A stretch of 64,000 nucleotides of DNA from a virus: positions 56,718-120,717 of IMG/VR virus record IMGVR_UViG_3300009503_000020, one strand, 5' to 3'. Numbering within the stretch: the first letter of the stretch is position 1; each line of letters begins with the position of its first letter. The position numbers and the translations under genes are program-made. The notes under the pieces were generated by a model, which worked only from the letters and a program-made list of their open reading frames with translations, did not search any database and was not told the origin of the DNA. This document shows, one piece after another, positions 32,267-39,907 of this stretch.

Positions 32267-32644
32267 TTACACTACAGCTATTGACTTAGCTCTGAAGTCA
32301 TAGTCTTCCTTCAAGACACCATCTTGAGGAATGTCCAGTGATCCTGTTTCAAAAGCACAGTCATAGCAATATATTTTCATTGTGCCTACTTCAAATGCAA
32401 GAGTGAAAGTAGTCAGTGAATTTTCTCCTGGAGCAACTAGTTGAAGATAGTTAGTATCTATCCAAGCTTTAGAGAATGAACCTGTGACCTCTTCATTTCC
32501 TGTAGTAAGGTCTACTGGTCTCCTTGAACCTAATTGGTAGAAAGCTTCTAAGTTAGTTGCTATCTCAACTGATGCAGAGTCAGCATAGCCTATTTGGACA
32601 TCATTTCTATAGATTTTTGCATTCCAACCTTTATAGACTGTCAT
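32267..32644 (-). CDS. Tail tube-like protein, copy 2
   Basis: 125 residues, beta-rich, starting MTVYKGWNA exactly like the next gene upstream and sharing GSFS(K/R)AWI and IPQDG(V/I)L..DYDF. These are tandem paralogues. Place and size fit a major tail tube protein with a short beta-sandwich. It has its own TATA box (32679-32688). Which copy makes the tube is not known; the other may form a tail-end ring or a mixed tube. Confidence 0.75.
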   Translation of the reverse strand: MTVYKGWNAKIYRNDVQIGYADSASVEIATNLEAFYQLGSRRPVDLTTGNEEVTGSFSKAWIDTNYLQLVAPGENSLTTFTLAFEVGTMKIYCYDCAFETGSLDIPQDGVLKEDYDFRAKSIAVV

Positions 32645-32678
32645 TCATGTTTCACCTACCTCTATATCCCTACATGAA

Positions 32679-32688
32679 ATATTTAAGG
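32679..32688 (-). promoter_or_regulatory. Probable TATA promoter for tail tube copy 2
   Basis: CCTTAAATAT on the minus strand, ending next to the stop of the upstream paralogue and 35 bases before the start at 32644. Confidence 0.5.
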
Positions 32689-33063
32689 TTAGCTCAGTGA
32701 GAAGGAAAGAGCAGAGAAGTCATAATCTTCTGTTAATATTCCATCCTGAGGGATAGTTAAAGTTCCTTTCTTTAGTTTACAGTTATTGAGGGTAATGTAC
32801 ATTGAGCCTACTTGAACTTTGAGAGAGAACTCCGAAAGAGTTCCTGTGTTATTAAGTAAAGACAAGTAGGTTGTATTGATCCAAGCTCTTGAAAAACTAC
32901 CTGTAATATTGACTGGTCCTTCAATAGTTAAAGCAGCTTGTCTATTGCCTGCAGGAAAATAATAGTCAAGAGAATGATCTATGTCAATTGTTACTTCTTT
33001 AACATAGCCTACTACACTTCCATCAATTAACAACTGAGCATTCCAGCCTTTGTATACTGTCAT
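32689..33063 (-). CDS. Tail tube-like protein, copy 1
   Basis: 124 residues. Same start, length and motif order as the downstream copy (GSFSRAWI near 64, IPQDGIL near 105). The two differ in most other positions, so the duplication is not recent. It follows the tail-completion gene with overlapping ends. Confidence 0.75.
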   Translation of the reverse strand: MTVYKGWNAQLLIDGSVVGYVKEVTIDIDHSLDYYFPAGNRQAALTIEGPVNITGSFSRAWINTTYLSLLNNTGTLSEFSLKVQVGSMYITLNNCKLKKGTLTIPQDGILTEDYDFSALSFSLS

Positions 33064-33539
33064 TAGCTTACCTCCCTTTCTTGTGTTACTCGTATAGTTA
33101 TAGTCTTTCTATGTAGCATATTCTCTTCATCTATAGGACTCGTAGTTATTCCTGTTATCTCTACATCAACTATCTTATTTGAACGTAGTGTATCTTTATT
33201 ATCAGTAAGAGTTTGAAGAACTAGATCTGCATACTTGTCTCTTAGTTTTGTACCTACATAAGTCTCTGAGTTTATTGTTGCTCTATCATTTACCTTCACC
33301 CAGATATCAATATCATATGTTATAGAGTAGAAATGTCCTTTCATTTGGTTACCCCACTCACCTATTCCTACTTCATCTAAGTTGCCTGATGTTTGTGTAA
33401 CAGAGATTCTGGGAAATGTTGCATCCATTCTAGGATAATCTGCATATACCCACTCACCTGAAGGATGTGGATTAGGTAAACTATTCCTCAAAAGGTCAAC
33501 TAATATAGTAGTTAACTCAACCAATGACAATTTTACCAC
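33063..33539 (-). CDS. Probable tail terminator / completion protein
   Basis: 158 residues. Helical start, then beta strands; WVYADYPRMDATFPRISVTQ and YSITYDIDIWVKVNDRATI are like tail-completion proteins (gpU/gp17 type). It lies just before the tail tube genes in transcription order, as expected. Overlaps the upstream gene by 23 bases. Confidence 0.65.
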   Translation of the reverse strand: MVKLSLVELTTILVDLLRNSLPNPHPSGEWVYADYPRMDATFPRISVTQTSGNLDEVGIGEWGNQMKGHFYSITYDIDIWVKVNDRATINSETYVGTKLRDKYADLVLQTLTDNKDTLRSNKIVDVEITGITTSPIDEENMLHRKTITIRVTQEREVS

Positions 33540-34137
33540 CTCTCTCTCTGCTTGCTTTTATTGCATGCTGATGCAAGAGCTTAAGCAAGACGGGCTTATT
33601 CCTTTCAAATACTCTCCAAATAAAAGGATTATAAACACGCCAAGCATCAGGAGGCTGGAATACCCATTTTACTACTACCCAGTTCTTTGGTCCTCTAGTC
33701 CTTATCTTTTCTCTTGACACAGGGCTAGCTTTTCTTGAGTAGATAGTTTTAGAAGAGAGAGGAAAAGCCAATGCTTGCTTTCTTATAGGTTGAATGAGAA
33801 GAGGTTTAGTTCTCCTCGCTCCTGTGCCATGTAAAGCTAAGATTGCAGAATAAGCTCTCCAAGCTGGAGATCCTTGAACGCTTGCCCCTGGTACTCCTAT
33901 TGCTTGATAAGATCCTTCTTTTATCCTGTGAGTAACTAGCTTGATGTGACTCCTAACAAATCCTGGGCTTCTTCTTGGATCAGGAACTTTGTGTACAGGA
34001 CATTCACTGATGACTTGAGGATACATAAAGCGTTGCCAATCTGAAAATGCTGCATACATCATTCTTCTTGTTTTCTTACTTAAATTCCTAGGGTACCTAA
34101 GTTCAGTTCTTACAGTCTTGAACTTGAACTCTGGCAT
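33517..34137 (-). CDS. HK97 gp10-like minor tail/neck protein
   Basis: 206 residues, very basic, with the typical order: helix, central ALHGTGARRTKP segment, then strands (KNWVVVKWVFQPPDAW) and a final amphipathic helix. gp10-like proteins lie between head closure and tail terminator genes, as here. Longer than most family members. Confidence moderate. Confidence 0.6.
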   Translation of the reverse strand: MPEFKFKTVRTELRYPRNLSKKTRRMMYAAFSDWQRFMYPQVISECPVHKVPDPRRSPGFVRSHIKLVTHRIKEGSYQAIGVPGASVQGSPAWRAYSAILALHGTGARRTKPLLIQPIRKQALAFPLSSKTIYSRKASPVSREKIRTRGPKNWVVVKWVFQPPDAWRVYNPFIWRVFERNKPVLLKLLHQHAIKASRERGGKIVIG

Positions 34138-34138
34138 T

Positions 34139-34516
34139 TTAAATCACTCTCTTGAGTAAAGCTCTCTTATAGAAGATACTGTTGCCTAGAGAATAGTCTT
34201 CTATCTTATCTATTCTCCAAGTCTTGTTATTCCACTTGACTATATCCTCAGGAGCTATCTTGATAGTTTGTCCTTTTACAGTATAATCTGGATAGAAGTA
34301 ACCCCAAGCATCTCCTACTTCAGCTGTCCCTGGAACTAAGAATGCTAAGTCTTCAGATGTTATCTCTTGTATCTCTGCATTTATAGTATAAGTATCCACT
34401 AAAGTTCCTGCTGACTGTCCATACTCATCACTACCATTAGTATAGGTATACTTTTCAAGAGTAACTGTCTTATTGAATATCTTGGAAAGTTTCTTTCTAG
34501 GAGGAACTTTCAACAT
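34139..34516 (-). CDS. Head-closure protein (gp16-like)
   Basis: 125 residues, beta-barrel type: NKTVTLEKYTYTNGSDEYG near the start and WRIDKIEDYSLGNSIFYKRALL at the end are like phage head-tail joining proteins. Position after the connector gene supports this. Confidence 0.65.
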   Translation of the reverse strand: MLKVPPRKKLSKIFNKTVTLEKYTYTNGSDEYGQSAGTLVDTYTINAEIQEITSEDLAFLVPGTAEVGDAWGYFYPDYTVKGQTIKIAPEDIVKWNNKTWRIDKIEDYSLGNSIFYKRALLKRVI

Positions 34517-34527
34517 GTTAAAGCCTC

Positions 34528-35226
34528 TTATTGAGCTTCAGGGTCTCTTTCATATGTTCCTACTTCTGTATCTTCTTCACTCAGGACAGTACCAGGACCT
34601 CTATAGTGTACTGTACTTCTTGAAGGTACCATTATCTTTCTATAGTTAACTATATCCATAGGAACACTTGTAAGGTGAAATACTATCCTCAGGAACTCAT
34701 TCCGTAATCTATCCCATGGTTGGGTTTGTCTGACTCGTATGTTACCAATCGCTAGTTGGTCTGGAACAAGAAACTCTTCTCTTGCAACCCAAAGCATGCC
34801 AGCATAGTAAGCAGTTGCTAGAGAAACTAAGTTCCAGTCTATAGCACAAGTGTAATAGGAATAAGATACAGTAACTGTCTGGTAAGAAGAAGCACTTGAG
34901 GCTAATTTGATTACTCCATTTTCAGGCCATATAGTTGATACTTGAAGTGTACTTCTTGTTTCCATACTTTCATCATGATAGCCATAAACAGTTACATCTG
35001 AAGCAGTAATTTGTTTATCAAAGTTAGTATCAGCTAAGTACTTGTGTGAAAGAACAATTGTCTTACCACTTGAATCTAGACTTACTACTTCTTCATCCAC
35101 TGGTATTTGGATATAATGAAGAATAACCTGTTGAGCTTTAGTAATGAACTCTTCTAGAACGTCATCTGGAGCTTCATCAATTGACAGTCCTAGAAGATCT
35201 CTGACATCTTGCTCAGTTGTATACAC
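34528..35226 (-). CDS. Head-tail connector/adaptor protein (gp15-like)
   Basis: 232 residues from GTG at 35226 (GGTGGAG upstream). It starts MYTTEQDVRDLLGL, the classic pattern of gp6/gp15 adaptors, then IDEAPDDVLEEFITKAQQVI. Longer than bacterial versions because of a beta-rich middle. It should dock on the portal. A TATA-like stretch (TTTTATATTTG) lies about 40 bases upstream. Confidence 0.8.
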   Translation of the reverse strand: MYTTEQDVRDLLGLSIDEAPDDVLEEFITKAQQVILHYIQIPVDEEVVSLDSSGKTIVLSHKYLADTNFDKQITASDVTVYGYHDESMETRSTLQVSTIWPENGVIKLASSASSYQTVTVSYSYYTCAIDWNLVSLATAYYAGMLWVAREEFLVPDQLAIGNIRVRQTQPWDRLRNEFLRIVFHLTSVPMDIVNYRKIMVPSRSTVHYRGPGTVLSEEDTEVGTYERDPEAQ

Positions 35227-35280
35227 AAGTCTCCACCTACTTACATTAAGTCAACTTACAAATATAAAACCTTTCTAACA

Positions 35281-35327
35281 TACAGAAAAAGAAACTCGGG
35301 CTTGAGTCCACACAGGGACAGAAGCCC
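35281..35327 (-). terminator. Transcription terminator after major capsid gene
   Basis: On the minus strand GGGCTT pairs with AAGCCC, with an inner GTCC/GGAC stem and a six-base loop (35298-35327), followed by a T-rich stretch (TTTCTTTTTCTG). It sits between capsid and connector genes and probably sets a high capsid-only transcript. Confidence 0.7.
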
Positions 35328-35353
35328 TAATAATTTTAAACAAACTGGGTAGT

Positions 35354-36220
35354 TTAGCTTATGTTAGTGATCTTGACACATGCATTGGAATCTGTCAATT
35401 CTACACCATATTCAGTGTAGAAGTACAGCTCTATTGAGTCTGTATCAGGATTGTCCCAACGCTTCATGTCAAGATGTCTCCTAATTGCCATCCAAGCTGC
35501 TCTATCTGGATCAACTACCAGAGCTACATTGTCCCCATCTGGTATTTGAGTTGTTACAAGAACTTTAAGTCCTGCTATCTTACCAATCTCTCCATTCAAG
35601 ATTGGTTCATTGCTGCCATACTTAGAAGCATCTATGAACATGTCAGTTGTCAAGATACTCTTCAAGTCATTTGGATGGATTACTAGGAACTTAGGACTCC
35701 AGTTAGCAGCTCTTATCTTTGCAACTGCAGCTGATATTACTTTGTATGCATTAACTGACCAGGTTCCTTCTGCAGTTGCATTAACTGTATTTGTGGTTGT
35801 AAGTAATTCAGTTATGATGTCTGAGTCTTCCTTAACAGCTAATGCAATACCTGCTTCAGTTATTGCATCTCTTATCAAGTTCAGTTCACAGCCTTCAATT
35901 GCCTCTTGGGTAATCACAGCCCAAGTGCCAACTTTAGTTGGGTGTATTGTGCTTGCAGAGTATGTCAACGTGCCAGCATTAACAGAGCCTTTTAAGCTAG
36001 TTCCTTCAGAAACAGAACCAGCTGAAAGTGTAGATCTGCGACCTACAACTATCTCTCTGCCTTTAGTCCTTACAAGGTCTTCATTTATTCTGACCAAGTT
36101 ACGACCAAAGCGTCTAGCACGAGCAGCTTCCTCTACCTCATTAAGTATAACTTTTGGTATCAAGTCATATATCTCAGCTTCTTTGATAGTACCCAGTTCT
36201 TCTAGGCTTTTCATTCTCAT
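35354..36220 (-). CDS. Major capsid protein, HK97 fold
   Basis: 288 residues from the ATG at 36220 (GGTGAC upstream); the longer reading adds nine residues of no use. The order of N-terminal helix, E-loop-like stretch (SEGTSLKGSVNAGTLTYSAS), spine helix (TQEAIEGCELNLIRDAIT), and P-domain with VTTQIPDGDNVALVVDPDRAAWMAIRR is that of HK97-type capsids, ending in a strand-rich A-domain. It has its own promoter upstream and a terminator downstream. It lies after the protease/scaffold gene as usual. Confidence 0.9.
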   Translation of the reverse strand: MRMKSLEELGTIKEAEIYDLIPKVILNEVEEAARARRFGRNLVRINEDLVRTKGREIVVGRRSTLSAGSVSEGTSLKGSVNAGTLTYSASTIHPTKVGTWAVITQEAIEGCELNLIRDAITEAGIALAVKEDSDIITELLTTTNTVNATAEGTWSVNAYKVISAAVAKIRAANWSPKFLVIHPNDLKSILTTDMFIDASKYGSNEPILNGEIGKIAGLKVLVTTQIPDGDNVALVVDPDRAAWMAIRRHLDMKRWDNPDTDSIELYFYTEYGVELTDSNACVKITNIS

Positions 36221-36253
36221 GTCACCTTTCAAGGTACAGAAGTACATAGAACA

Positions 36254-36261
36254 TATTTAAG
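36254..36261 (-). promoter_or_regulatory. Probable TATA promoter for major capsid gene
   Basis: CTTAAATA on the minus strand (in CACTTAAATATG), 34 bases before the capsid start at 36220 and just after the stop of the upstream gene. Confidence 0.55.
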
Positions 36262-36266
36262 TGTTC

Positions 36267-36530
36267 TTACTCTTCTGTCTCTGCTTTAGCAGCTGAAGTT
36301 GTACGTGGAATTAGATCCTTTAAGATAGCATACCGAACAAGCTCTCCTAGGTGTACTTCTTTAAGTTCCTCTTTTAGAAGTTCTTTATCCACAGGAGGTT
36401 CTTCTTTTGGAGGAGCTTGTTGTTGAGTCTCTCTTTCTAGTTTCATCTTCTCAAGAGCAACTAGAGCTTCAACTGCTTTAGTTAACTCCTTTACCTTCTC
36501 TTCAAGAGACTTATCCTTCTCTTCAGACAT
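36267..36530 (-). CDS. Small acidic/helical protein between scaffold and capsid genes
   Basis: 87 residues, Glu/Lys-rich coiled coil (EEKVKELTKAVEALVALEK), Pro/Gln-rich middle, and a final helix. Size and place suggest an extra scaffold or a capsid assembly helper. Its start MSEEKDK is like an internal Met of the protease gene (MSEEKEE). Function unknown. Confidence 0.6.
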   Translation of the reverse strand: MSEEKDKSLEEKVKELTKAVEALVALEKMKLERETQQQAPPKEEPPVDKELLKEELKEVHLGELVRYAILKDLIPRTTSAAKAETEE

Positions 36531-36574
36531 TTAAATACCTCTCAGTTGTAAGAATATTTAGAGAAAAGAGGAAT

Positions 36575-38767
36575 TTAAAACTTCTTTTCTTTAGCTAGTT
36601 TGTGAAGGACTTCTGCCCAGTGTTCTTTCAAGTAGGCATAGACTTCTTCTTCACTAGGTTCTTTCTTCTCTTCCTTTGGAGGCTCTTTAGGTGTTTCAAC
36701 TTTAGGCTCTTCTTTCTTTACCTCAGTAGGCTTTGTTTCCTCTTTTGGTACTTCTGTCTTGGGAGGAACTTCTTTCTTGGGTTCCTCTTTCTTAGCTTCC
36801 TCTTTTGGAGGTTCCGCTGGTTTCTTTTCCTCTTTAGGACACTCTTCACAAGGTTTCTCAGTCATTTTCTTTTCCTCAGTAGCTGTACTTTGTGGTTCCT
36901 CCTTTTTAACTGTTTCAGCACTCATCTTTACTTTCTCTGCTAAGGCTTTAGCTTGCTCATCTGGACCTGGAGGAGAAGTTATCCTTTCACCTGGCTTCAT
37001 GTCAGTGAACTCACGTCCACCACTTGGTGCTGTAACGGAAGCAGCTGAGGCAGGAGCAGGATACTTTTCTTTTCCTTCAACAGGGACGCACTTCTGTTCT
37101 TTCTCGTCCCATACTTGTCCTGCTGGGCATTCTTCTTTCTTCTTAGCCTTCTCTTCTTTCTGTTTCTTATATGCCTCTGCACATTCTTTCATTCTTTTAA
37201 CTACTGGCATTGTCTTGCTTTCTTTCATACACTTCTTCATAAAGTCTATATAGTCTGAAGCAAGAGGCAATGCATCAACTAGCTCATCTATTTCTGTATC
37301 ACTAATCTCTGTAGAGTTCTTAACCTCCTCTGATTTCTTTTCAGGATACCCATAATAGGGATAGTATCCTTTTACTTTCTTTTTCTTCTTTAGTTCTTCA
37401 AGGTCTTCCTCAGCTACTTCCATAGCAAAGTCTTGGCCATTTTCCTCGACTAAAGCTACTCCCATTTTCTTTGGATATCTGCCATATGGATAACCATAGT
37501 AGGGATAGTACTCAGAGTACGGATAACCGTAATATGGATAATAGCCATAACCAGGATATCCATAGCCAGGGTAACCATAATAGTAAGCAACTATCTTCTT
37601 TGCTTTCTTGAGTTCAGCCAGCTCATCTTCTGTATCGAACTCTATCTCTTCTCCCTCTTCAGTTATTGCTAGTCCTTTCTTAGTTCTCTTCTTTTCTGGA
37701 TAACCATAGTATGGGTAGCCATAGTAAGGATAGTTTCCTTTGCCATAGTAAGGATAGCCATAATGAGGATAGCCATAATAGCCATAGTAAACTGCTACAA
37801 CCTTCTTCCCTTTCTTTCTTAGAGCCTCAACCTCTTCAGGAGATTCGACTTCAAACAATGCATAGAGAGACTTCTTCTCTGGTTTCTTGACCTTGCCTTT
37901 TGGTTTGCCATAGTATGGGTAATAAGGATAGTATGGATAGTGTGGATATGGATATTTCTTTCCATAAGGATATGGATATCCATAGCCATAGTAGTAGCTT
38001 ACTATCTTCTTAGCCAACTCAGCATCAAAGTCTGCAAGTGAATCAGCTTCAACAACAGCATACATCTTTGGTTTCTCTATTTCAGAGAGATCTATTTCCT
38101 CTTCCTCTAGCTCTGCAATAATCTCTTCCTTTTCTTCTGACATATCTTTCACTTCTGTTGTAGTTACTTGAGAACTTTCAATATTTAAGTCTTCTTTCTT
38201 TCCTTGGTTTAATTGCTTGGAAAGCTCTTCAACAGCAAAGATAAAACACTTTTCACATGCTGGATTCCTAACCAAGGAAAGTTCATTGAATAGGAAATTA
38301 AAACCTATACTCTGTTCCTCATTAATTGGAAACTTGTCTATCCAAGTAGAACAGGAGACAGCAGGAAACGTTCCATTCTTTACTAACTTAATAGCTTCAG
38401 GGTCAGTTACTTCTGCTTGGAAGACAATAGACTTAAGTGTCTTATCATAATAAGCTTTAGTTACTTTACCTACATCTCTTGCTAAGAAGAGAGAATCCTG
38501 ACCATGTTCTACTTTAAGAGGTTTACCAACTAATCTGTCTGCAGCCTTCTGTATCTCATCTGCTGGATAAAATACATTCTTCCAGATGCCTTCAGCAAGA
38601 GCTATCCCAGTAATCATCAGTTTACCCTCTTTCTCTTCTAATGAGAAGAATGGAGCTGCAGATAGTATTACTTCTTCTTTAGTGATGTCCTTTGCTTCTC
38701 TAATCCTCTTCTCTAGTTCTTCACTTTCAGCTCTTAACTCTTCAAAGATACCAGAGTTATCTACCAT
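36575..38767 (-). CDS. Prohead protease fused to Tyr/Gly/Pro-repeat scaffold
   Basis: 730 residues. Residues 1-195 resemble HK97/herpes-type prohead proteases: the His in LKVEHGQD (near 90) and the Ser in AVSCSTW (near 140), ending ELSLVRNPAC. Then, after an acidic stretch, come four modules (about 240-480), each an acidic alpha/beta piece, a Lys-rich turn, and a tract of YYG, YGYP and YPYY units. These tracts lie near bases 37905-38000, 37696-37792, 37478-37592 and 37340-37372. The end is Pro/Lys/Glu-rich with a short Cys pair and a final helix. The C-terminal part is where scaffolds usually lie. The Tyr-rich tracts are unlike any scaffold I know. Confidence 0.85.
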   Translation of the reverse strand: MVDNSGIFEELRAESEELEKRIREAKDITKEEVILSAAPFFSLEEKEGKLMITGIALAEGIWKNVFYPADEIQKAADRLVGKPLKVEHGQDSLFLARDVGKVTKAYYDKTLKSIVFQAEVTDPEAIKLVKNGTFPAVSCSTWIDKFPINEEQSIGFNFLFNELSLVRNPACEKCFIFAVEELSKQLNQGKKEDLNIESSQVTTTEVKDMSEEKEEIIAELEEEEIDLSEIEKPKMYAVVEADSLADFDAELAKKIVSYYYGYGYPYPYGKKYPYPHYPYYPYYPYYGKPKGKVKKPEKKSLYALFEVESPEEVEALRKKGKKVVAVYYGYYGYPHYGYPYYGKGNYPYYGYPYYGYPEKKRTKKGLAITEEGEEIEFDTEDELAELKKAKKIVAYYYGYPGYGYPGYGYYPYYGYPYSEYYPYYGYPYGRYPKKMGVALVEENGQDFAMEVAEEDLEELKKKKKVKGYYPYYGYPEKKSEEVKNSTEISDTEIDELVDALPLASDYIDFMKKCMKESKTMPVVKRMKECAEAYKKQKEEKAKKKEECPAGQVWDEKEQKCVPVEGKEKYPAPASAASVTAPSGGREFTDMKPGERITSPPGPDEQAKALAEKVKMSAETVKKEEPQSTATEEKKMTEKPCEECPKEEKKPAEPPKEEAKKEEPKKEVPPKTEVPKEETKPTEVKKEEPKVETPKEPPKEEKKEPSEEEVYAYLKEHWAEVLHKLAKEKKF

Positions 38768-38800
38768 AAAGCATCACTACCTAAGAGTTCCTCTCTTCTA

Positions 38801-38809
38801 TATTTAAAG
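38801..38809 (-). promoter_or_regulatory. Probable TATA promoter for protease/scaffold gene
   Basis: CTTTAAATA on the minus strand, 34 bases before the start at 38767, immediately after the stop of the upstream gene. Confidence 0.55.
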
Positions 38810-39286
38810 TTACTCTTCACCATTCTCATCTTCAAGTATCTCCCAGAGCATTTTCTTAAAGTCTTTCTTACCCTCACACTCGACTGAGAGTTTGAAAGGA
38901 GAAACTAGACTTCCAGATATAGGAATAGACTTAGATATCTTGTTAACTACATCTCCAGTTATCTGGTATTTCTCTGCAGTTGATTTGAAAGGAGTACCTA
39001 TTGTGGGTGTTTTAATTTGAACAGGAACTACTAAGTCTCCTCTAACTGGGGTTGAAGTTTCTTTCCTTTCAAAAGGATTTCCAGTCACATGGACAGGAAG
39101 CTGAAGAGGAGTAAACGGAGAACCTACTACTTGCACTTGAAAGAGTACTGCCTTTCTTCTTTTAGGTATGAATCTCTTAACTACTTCAATTATCTTCTTA
39201 ATTATCTTCTTCCAGAACTTCATCCTAAAAGGGTCTGCTACTAGGTAGTTACCCCAGGGTTCTCCCATACCTTTACTCAATGACAT
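38810..39286 (-). CDS. Hypothetical protein with internal beta repeats
   Basis: 158 residues. After a basic helical stretch (about 25-45), a unit like VxGxPFxxxQxPV occurs four to five times (VVGSPFTPLQLPV, VTGNPF, TIGTPF, ISGSLVSPFKL). A repeated beta structure such as a small capsid decoration or fibre knob is possible. It overlaps its upstream gene by one base (TAATG). Function unknown. Confidence 0.6.
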   Translation of the reverse strand: MSLSKGMGEPWGNYLVADPFRMKFWKKIIKKIIEVVKRFIPKRRKAVLFQVQVVGSPFTPLQLPVHVTGNPFERKETSTPVRGDLVVPVQIKTPTIGTPFKSTAEKYQITGDVVNKISKSIPISGSLVSPFKLSVECEGKKDFKKMLWEILEDENGEE

Positions 39287-39897
39287 TACGGTACCTCAGG
39301 AATAATCTCTATAACATTACCATCTGAGTCTTTAATCATCTTGTACCTGTAAACAACAGTCCCAGTCTCATCCTTGTATAGGATATAATCCCCTTCAATT
39401 ACTCTATGTAGAATATCGTGTTGCTTGACAACAGTTAGATCTTGTTTAATTGGTTGTCCTGTTTGCTGTTCAACTAGGCTAGCTATGTCTTCTTTATCTT
39501 GTTGAGTAACTCCAGAACCTGTCACTGAGATTATACCTTGACTAGATACTTGGAATACCCACTGAACTTCTCCAGAGTCTGGAGGAACAGTTCTTGGATA
39601 AGGATTGCCTTCTTGGTCTAGAGCAATAATTGTTCCCACAACTGAAAGAGTATAAGTTCCTGGATAAGGTTTAAGTTTCCAACCATTGATTAAGATAAAG
39701 ATCTTGTCTGTATAGGCTCCTCCTCCCAAGTTAGCATACCCTGTAGATGACATTGGGACATCGTATCCCATAGCCTCTGGACTGTCAGCCCAATCCATGG
39801 CTTCGTTGTAGATAGTCTGAGCTGTAATAGTGTAGTTTTGTCCACTTAAGTCTGGAAGTTTAATCCACTTGTTTACAGGATCAAATTCTATAGGCAT
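39286..39897 (-). CDS. Virion structural protein, fibre-associated
   Basis: 203 residues from the ATG at 39897 (GAGGTGAAT upstream). The first 130 residues (VNKWIKLPDLSGQNYTITAQTIY, split over two strands) are similar in layout to the start of the fibre at 42635-44776, which suggests a shared virion-attachment fold. The end is helical with a short beta tail. It overlaps the upstream fibre gene by a few bases. Confidence 0.55.
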   Translation of the reverse strand: MPIEFDPVNKWIKLPDLSGQNYTITAQTIYNEAMDWADSPEAMGYDVPMSSTGYANLGGGAYTDKIFILINGWKLKPYPGTYTLSVVGTIIALDQEGNPYPRTVPPDSGEVQWVFQVSSQGIISVTGSGVTQQDKEDIASLVEQQTGQPIKQDLTVVKQHDILHRVIEGDYILYKDETGTVVYRYKMIKDSDGNVIEIIPEVP

Positions 39898-39907
39898 ATT
39901 ATTCACC

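Noticed and set aside
35610-36260. 216-residue frame opposite the major capsid gene
   Set aside because: It is a full antisense shadow of a well-supported capsid protein and has no recognisable features.
36602-37253. Hydrophobic or Phe/Ser-rich frames opposite the protease-scaffold gene
   Set aside because: They are antisense to Lys/Glu/Pro-rich coding sequence, which naturally gives Phe, Leu and Ser; no binding sites.
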